A stretch of DNA of 8,059 nt, from NCBI GenBank assembly GCA_937975725.1, contig CALJUL010000008.1, positions 1 to 8,059 on the forward strand. Direction: 5' to 3'. Source of the stretch: an uncultured Pseudoxanthomonas sp. GTDB lineage: Bacteria > Pseudomonadota > Gammaproteobacteria > Xanthomonadales > Xanthomonadaceae. Shown piece by piece: positions 5,732-8,059 of this stretch; positions within the stretch are counted from its first letter, which is position 1; each line of letters starts with the position of its first letter. The translations under genes and the position numbers were made by a program. A model generated the notes under the pieces. The model saw only the letters and a program-made list of their open reading frames with translations, did no database searches and was not told the DNA's origin.

Positions 5732-5852
5732 GCGCGACCCTCGGGCGGCTCGCGTCCAGGACCCCATAACAATATCGTGCAGCGCAATCCGGCGACTGCA
5801 TCAGTTTCCGTTGTCGAACGACACAACCACGCATACAAGTACCGGTGCCAAC

Positions 5853-6254
5853 ATGAGCAAGCTCCTCCAGGAATTCGAAGCCTCCCAGATCACGCGCGAG
5901 CTGCCCGCGTTCGGCCCCGGCGACACCGTGATCGTCAACGTGAAGGTCAAGGAAGGCAACCGCGAGCGCGTGCAGGCGTACGAAGGCGTGGTCATCGCCA
6001 AGAAGAACGCCGGCCTGAACTCCGCCTTCACCGTGCGCAAGATCTCGCACGGCTACGGCGTCGAGCGCGTGTTCCAGACCCACAGCGCCTCCATCGACTC
6101 GGTGGAAGTGAAGCGCCGCGGCAAGGTCCGCGCCGGCAAGCTGTACTACCTGCGTGACCTGGAAGGCAAGGCCGCCCGCATCAAGGAAGACCTGGCCGCC
6201 AACGCCGCCGCCAAGGCCGCGCGCCAGGCTGCTGCCGCCGCCGCCGCCGAGTAA
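5853..6254 (+). CDS. rplS: Large ribosomal subunit protein L19
   Basis: A 133-residue L19, located at the 30S-50S interface. Conserved blocks are PAFGPGDTVIVNVKVKEG (18-35), YEGVVIAKKNAGLNSAFTVR, ISHGYGVERVFQTHS, VKRRGKVRAGKLYYLRD and GKAARIKEDL. E. coli L19 ends near the last block at 115 residues; here a tail of about 20 residues made almost only of Ala with a few Lys, Arg and Gln follows, ending in a run of seven Ala and a Glu. The ATG at 5853 fits the family N terminus (MSKLLQEFE). The bases before it (CCGGTGCCAAC) hold no real Shine-Dalgarno sequence. It is the last gene of the trmD operon, 148 bp after trmD, with its own promoter-like box and a UUCG hairpin terminator behind it. Confidence 0.98.
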   Translation: MSKLLQEFEASQITRELPAFGPGDTVIVNVKVKEGNRERVQAYEGVVIAKKNAGLNSAFTVRKISHGYGVERVFQTHSASIDSVEVKRRGKVRAGKLYYLRDLEGKAARIKEDLAANAAAKAARQAAAAAAAE

Positions 6255-6279
6255 GCGGTTCCCGCGACAGTTCGCCGCG

Positions 6280-6309
6280 ACGGCCGCCTTCGGGCGGCCG
6301 TTGCCGTTT
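6280..6309 (+). terminator. Rho-independent terminator after rplS
   Basis: CGGCCGCC (6281-6288), loop TTCG, GGCGGCCG (6293-6300) form a GC stem capped by the very stable C(UUCG)G tetraloop; A6280 and T6301 extend it. The T-run is poor (TTGCCGTTT), as is common in GC-rich genomes. It marks the end of the trmD operon. Confidence 0.75.
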
Positions 6310-6316
6310 CGGTGGG

Positions 6317-6353
6317 CCGGTTTTCGCGGCAGACTGGGCGCAGTCCGAACCGG
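6317..6353 (+). promoter_or_regulatory. Leader hairpin before the lipoprotein gene
   Basis: CCGGTT (6317-6322) pairs with AACCGG (6348-6353), continued by CG/CG and an inner GACTG (6332-6336) / CAGTC (6341-6345) stem. The right arm covers the first two bases of the GGAG ribosome-binding site (6352-6355), so folding could limit translation. I found no clear -10 box in this gap. Confidence 0.3.
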
Positions 6354-6362
6354 AGCCGTGCG

Positions 6363-6635
6363 ATGCGTTCATTCCGATCATGCGTAGCCGTCGCGGCACT
6401 GGCCGGCCTAGCCGGATGCGCCAGCGACTCCATGGCCTCCCGCGACGCCGACCCGGCGCCCTTCCCGTGGTGCGTGGACGAAGCCCGCGCGCTGGCGTCG
6501 CAGCCGATGCCGAGGGAGGCTTCCCGCGAGCAGCGGCAGGCGACACGCGACTACCACATGTCCAAGGCGTGCCAGAAAGCCTACGAACGGCATGCCGAAG
6601 TGCGTTTCCCCACCGTTCCTTCCCGCCCGCGATGA
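6363..6635 (+). CDS. Small predicted lipoprotein, function unknown
   Basis: A 90-residue protein I do not recognise. Residues 1-18 form a lipoprotein signal peptide: basic MRSFRS, a hydrophobic stretch CVAVAALAGL, and the lipobox LAGC with C19 as the lipidated residue. Alanine follows at +2, which in the Lol sorting rule favours the outer membrane. The mature part is about 70 residues, polar, with Cys at 37 (FPWCVDEARAL) and at 70 (MSKACQKAYERH); these could form a disulfide in the periplasm. A GGAG at 6352-6355, 7 bases upstream, supports the ATG at 6363; an upstream in-frame GTG would spoil the signal peptide. It lies between the rplS terminator and hslR with a 21-bp gap to the latter, so the two may be co-transcribed, although their functions do not obviously relate. 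Confidence 0.75.
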   Translation: MRSFRSCVAVAALAGLAGCASDSMASRDADPAPFPWCVDEARALASQPMPREASREQRQATRDYHMSKACQKAYERHAEVRFPTVPSRPR

Positions 6636-6656
6636 AGCCTGTCCGCCCGTTCCGCC

Positions 6657-7058
6657 ATGAGTGATTCCCCCGTCGCCGCCGTGCGCCTGGACATCTGGCT
6701 CTGGGCCGCGCGCTTCTTCAAGACCCGCAGCCTGGCCAAGCAGGCGGTGGAAACCGGCAAGATCGAAATCGACGGCCAGCGCGCCAAGCCCTCGCGTGCG
6801 GTGCGGGTGGGCGACGGACTGCGCATCGTGCGCGGCGAGGAAACCTTCGAGATCGAGGTGCAGGGGCTGAGCGAGCAGCGTGGGCCGGCCAGCGCCGCGC
6901 AGCGTCTGTACGCCGAACCGGAAGTCGCGCGCCAGCGCCGGGAAGCCGCGCTGGCCGAGCGCCGCGCAGCGCGCGCCGGCTACCAGCCGCCGCAATCGCG
7001 CCCGGACAAGCGCGCCCGCCGCCTGATCCGCGCCCTGGGCGACATCGACGCGATGTAG
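6657..7058 (+). CDS. hslR: Ribosome-associated heat shock protein Hsp15 (S4 domain)
   Basis: A 133-residue S4-domain RNA-binding protein, the same size as E. coli Hsp15 (HslR). Hsp15 binds free 50S subunits that carry a stuck peptidyl-tRNA and helps to recycle them after heat stress. The S4 domain (about 8-70) reads VRLDIWLWAARFFKTRSLA, then AVETGKIEIDGQRAKPSRAV and VGDGLRI, all typical. A basic, Arg-rich helix (about 89-107) and the tail RPDKRARRLIRAL match the Hsp15 C terminus rather than other S4 proteins such as YlmH or YbcJ. The ATG at 6657 has no Shine-Dalgarno sequence. It follows the lipoprotein gene closely and converges with the DUF937 gene; repeat element C starts 10 bp past its stop codon. 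Confidence 0.93.
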   Translation: MSDSPVAAVRLDIWLWAARFFKTRSLAKQAVETGKIEIDGQRAKPSRAVRVGDGLRIVRGEETFEIEVQGLSEQRGPASAAQRLYAEPEVARQRREAALAERRAARAGYQPPQSRPDKRARRLIRALGDIDAM

Positions 7059-7068
7059 GCCAACCTCC

Positions 7069-7231
7069 TGCAGGAGCGACGTCAGTCGCGACCGCAAGGG
7101 CAAAAAACCATTGGCCACGGATCACGCGGATTAACGCGGATAGCTTTGAATAGCCTCATCCGTGCTGATCCGCGTGATCCGTGGCTTGCGTTTGTTCCGT
7201 TTCCGCGGTCGCGACTGACGTCGCTCCTGCA
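7069..7231. repeat. Nested inverted-repeat element, copy C (27-bp perfect terminal repeats)
   Basis: A 163-bp element in the convergent gap between hslR and the DUF937 gene. Its ends are perfect 27-bp inverted repeats: 7069-7095 begins TGCAGGAGCGACGTCAGTCG, and 7205-7231 is its exact reverse complement, ending GTCGCTCCTGCA. The inner arms at 7115-7141 and 7158-7184 (CCACGGATCACGCGGAT against ATCCGCGTGATCCGTGG) pair with three non-Watson-Crick positions, two of them G-T. The centre is AGCTTTGAATAGCCTC. A run of six A (7102-7107) lies left of the inner arms and TTTGTTCCGTTT lies right of them. The whole element can fold into one long hairpin. It is the best preserved of the three copies. Confidence 0.9.
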
Positions 7232-7249
7232 AAGGCAAAGGCGTTCCAC

Positions 7250-7282
7250 AAAAAAAAGAGGCGCCCCTAGGGGGCGCCTCTT
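7250..7282 (-). terminator. Strong rho-independent terminator of the DUF937 gene
   Basis: On the minus strand a 12-bp stem (7271-7282 with 7256-7267, loop 7268-7270; core GGCGCCCCTAGGGGGCGCC) leads straight into a run of eight U (7250-7257, A on the plus strand). It lies about 20 bp past the stop codon of the minus-strand gene. On the plus strand no T-run follows. Confidence 0.9.
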
Positions 7283-7301
7283 GCGTGCAGGGCCGGAAGC
7301 C

Positions 7302-7922
7302 TCAGCGGCCGCCGCCGAACAGGCCGCTGCCGATCTTCAGGATGTCGCCCAGGCCGAGTTGGCCGTCGCCGTCCTGGTCGAGCACGGCGCCCAGCAGGCC
7401 ACCGCCCAGGCCGCCCTGCTGCTGCACCACTTGGCGCTCCTGCCCCAGCGCCTGGCCGAGGCTGTTGACGCCGGTGTTGCCCTGGCCGAGGAAGCGCTGG
7501 GCCAGGAACGACAGCACGATCGGCGCCAGGATCTTCATCAGCATCGCGGCCTTGTCACCGCCCAGCCCGGTGGCCTGCCCCAGGCTGGCTTCCGCGCGCG
7601 GTTGCGCGCCGCCGAAGATGTGGCCCAGGATGGCCGCGCCGTCGGTCTGCCGGCTCGGCGCCTGGCCGCCGCCCAGCACTGCGCCGAGCAGGCCGCCCAG
7701 GTCGAGGCCGCCGGCGTGGTCCTTCTGCAGCGCGCCGAACAGCGCTTCCGCGCCCTGCGGTTGCGAGGCGTTGCGGCCGAGCGCACCCAGCAGCAGCGGG
7801 AGCGCCGCGCCGACGGCGCTGGACGCCTGCATCTGGCCGATGCCGAGCTGCTGCGAGACCTGCTGCAGCGGAGCGCCTTGCAACTGGGCGAACAGTTCTT
7901 CGGCGAGGGATGCGTTGCTCAT
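7302..7922 (-). CDS. DUF937 family protein with a C-terminal EF-hand-like loop
   Basis: A 206-residue protein, rich in Gly, Ala, Leu and Gln, that I assign to DUF937 by its pattern: an N-terminal helical part (MSNASLAEELFAQLQGAPLQ, then QVSQQLGI and VGAALPLLLGALGRNA) and later LMKILAPIVLSFLAQRFLG (128-146), followed by Gly-rich sequence ending LFGGGR. Function is unknown to me. Residues 182-193, DQDGDGQLGLGD, fit a 12-residue calcium-binding EF-hand loop with Asp at 1, 3, 5 and 12 and Gly at 6. No signal peptide is present, and the one hydrophobic stretch is more like a buried helix than a membrane span. The ATG at 7922 is preceded by AGGAGG with 11 bases between. The gene has its own terminator and probable promoter, so it is likely monocistronic. 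Confidence 0.8.
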   Translation of the reverse strand: MSNASLAEELFAQLQGAPLQQVSQQLGIGQMQASSAVGAALPLLLGALGRNASQPQGAEALFGALQKDHAGGLDLGGLLGAVLGGGQAPSRQTDGAAILGHIFGGAQPRAEASLGQATGLGGDKAAMLMKILAPIVLSFLAQRFLGQGNTGVNSLGQALGQERQVVQQQGGLGGGLLGAVLDQDGDGQLGLGDILKIGSGLFGGGR

Positions 7923-7933
7923 CGTGGAGTCGT

Positions 7934-7939
7934 CCTCCT
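7934..7939 (-). promoter_or_regulatory. Consensus ribosome-binding site of the DUF937 gene
   Basis: AGGAGG on the minus strand, 11 bases before the ATG, is the only full Shine-Dalgarno sequence in the window. It decides the start at 7922. Confidence 0.8.
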
Positions 7940-7967
7940 GGACGTGGATGGGAGAAAGCCGGCCGTC

Positions 7968-7998
7968 ATCCTAGCGCCAATCGGCCCGCGGGCCGATT
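7968..7998 (-). promoter_or_regulatory. Possible promoter of the DUF937 gene with an overlapping 20-bp palindrome
   Basis: On the minus strand TAGGAT (7968-7973) may be the -10 box, giving a leader of roughly 40 nt. The perfect palindrome AATCGGCCCGCGGGCCGATT (7979-7998) covers the spacer and the place of the -35 box (7991-7996, TCGGCC, not consensus). That suits a repressor or activator site, though a stem-loop role is also possible. The promoter call itself is weak. Confidence 0.35.
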
Positions 7999-8036
7999 CA
8001 CATTCTGACCGGCCATCGGCGCGGAACGAAGAAGGG

Positions 8037-8059
8037 CCGCATGCCGGCATGGCATGCGG
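8037..8059 (-). terminator. Hairpin at the right edge, probable terminator of a minus-strand gene outside the window
   Basis: CCGCATGCC (8037-8045) and GGCATGCGG (8051-8059) form a perfect 9-bp stem with the loop GGCAT. On the minus strand it is followed by CCCTTCTTCG, a modest pyrimidine tail. The GAAGGG just left of it suggests that the stem goes on past the window edge. It probably insulates the DUF937 promoter from a gene to the right. Confidence 0.5.

Noticed and set aside
4864..5769. 301-codon plus-strand frame overlapping trmD
   Set aside because: Arg/Gly/Pro-rich shadow; trmD carries all catalytic motifs in another frame.
7285..7974. 229-codon plus-strand frame opposite the DUF937 gene
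   Set aside because: Pro/Ser-rich shadow without a start signal; the minus-strand gene has an AGGAGG site, a terminator and a domain pattern.

Overview
The window reads as a GC-rich chromosomal segment from a gammaproteobacterium, most likely of the Xanthomonadaceae/Lysobacteraceae (Xanthomonas, Stenotrophomonas, Pseudoxanthomonas, Lysobacter and relatives). The grounds are the very high GC content, the gene order ypjD / ffh / aminotransferase / rpsP-rimM-trmD-rplS, the protein sequences, and the GTAGGAGCGAC...GTCGCGACC intergenic repeats, which I recall as common in that group. No genus can be fixed from sequence alone.

Layout from left to right. (1) The 3' end of radA (DNA repair), converging on a minus-strand membrane protein gene of the YpjD/CcsA type; a repeat element fills the space between them. 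(2) ypjD and ffh diverge from a short region with a TATAAT box, a perfect 18-bp palindrome and a run of nine G. ffh encodes the protein subunit of the signal recognition particle. (3) A second repeat element takes up nearly all of the gap before a class IV (PabC-like) PLP aminotransferase/lyase gene. (4) The conserved trmD operon follows: rpsP (S16), rimM (16S maturation factor), trmD (tRNA m1G37 methyltransferase) and rplS (L19). It has promoter-like boxes before rpsP and before rplS, and structured spacers before rimM and trmD. (5) After a UUCG-hairpin terminator come a small lipoprotein gene and hslR (Hsp15, rescue of stalled 50S subunits). (6) A third repeat copy and a strong minus-strand terminator separate hslR from a minus-strand DUF937 gene whose product ends in an EF-hand-like loop. 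(7) The right edge holds a palindrome in the presumed promoter of the DUF937 gene and a hairpin that probably ends a minus-strand gene lying outside the window.

Most genes serve translation and protein targeting (ffh, rpsP, rimM, trmD, rplS, hslR). The coding content is ordinary housekeeping, and I see no defence system, prophage, CRISPR array or RNA gene. The least ordinary material is intergenic: three related elements of about 160-210 bp built as nested inverted repeats (a terminal repeat, perfect over 27 bp in one copy, around inner arms of GGAT/ATCC units at 9-10 bp spacing), plus palindromes in two promoters and possible translational control structures inside the trmD operon. Almost none of the genes has a Shine-Dalgarno sequence, apart from the DUF937 gene and, weakly, the lipoprotein gene.

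No stretch longer than 300 bases lacks a gene; the longest gaps (321-553 and 7059-7301) are mostly repeat elements.
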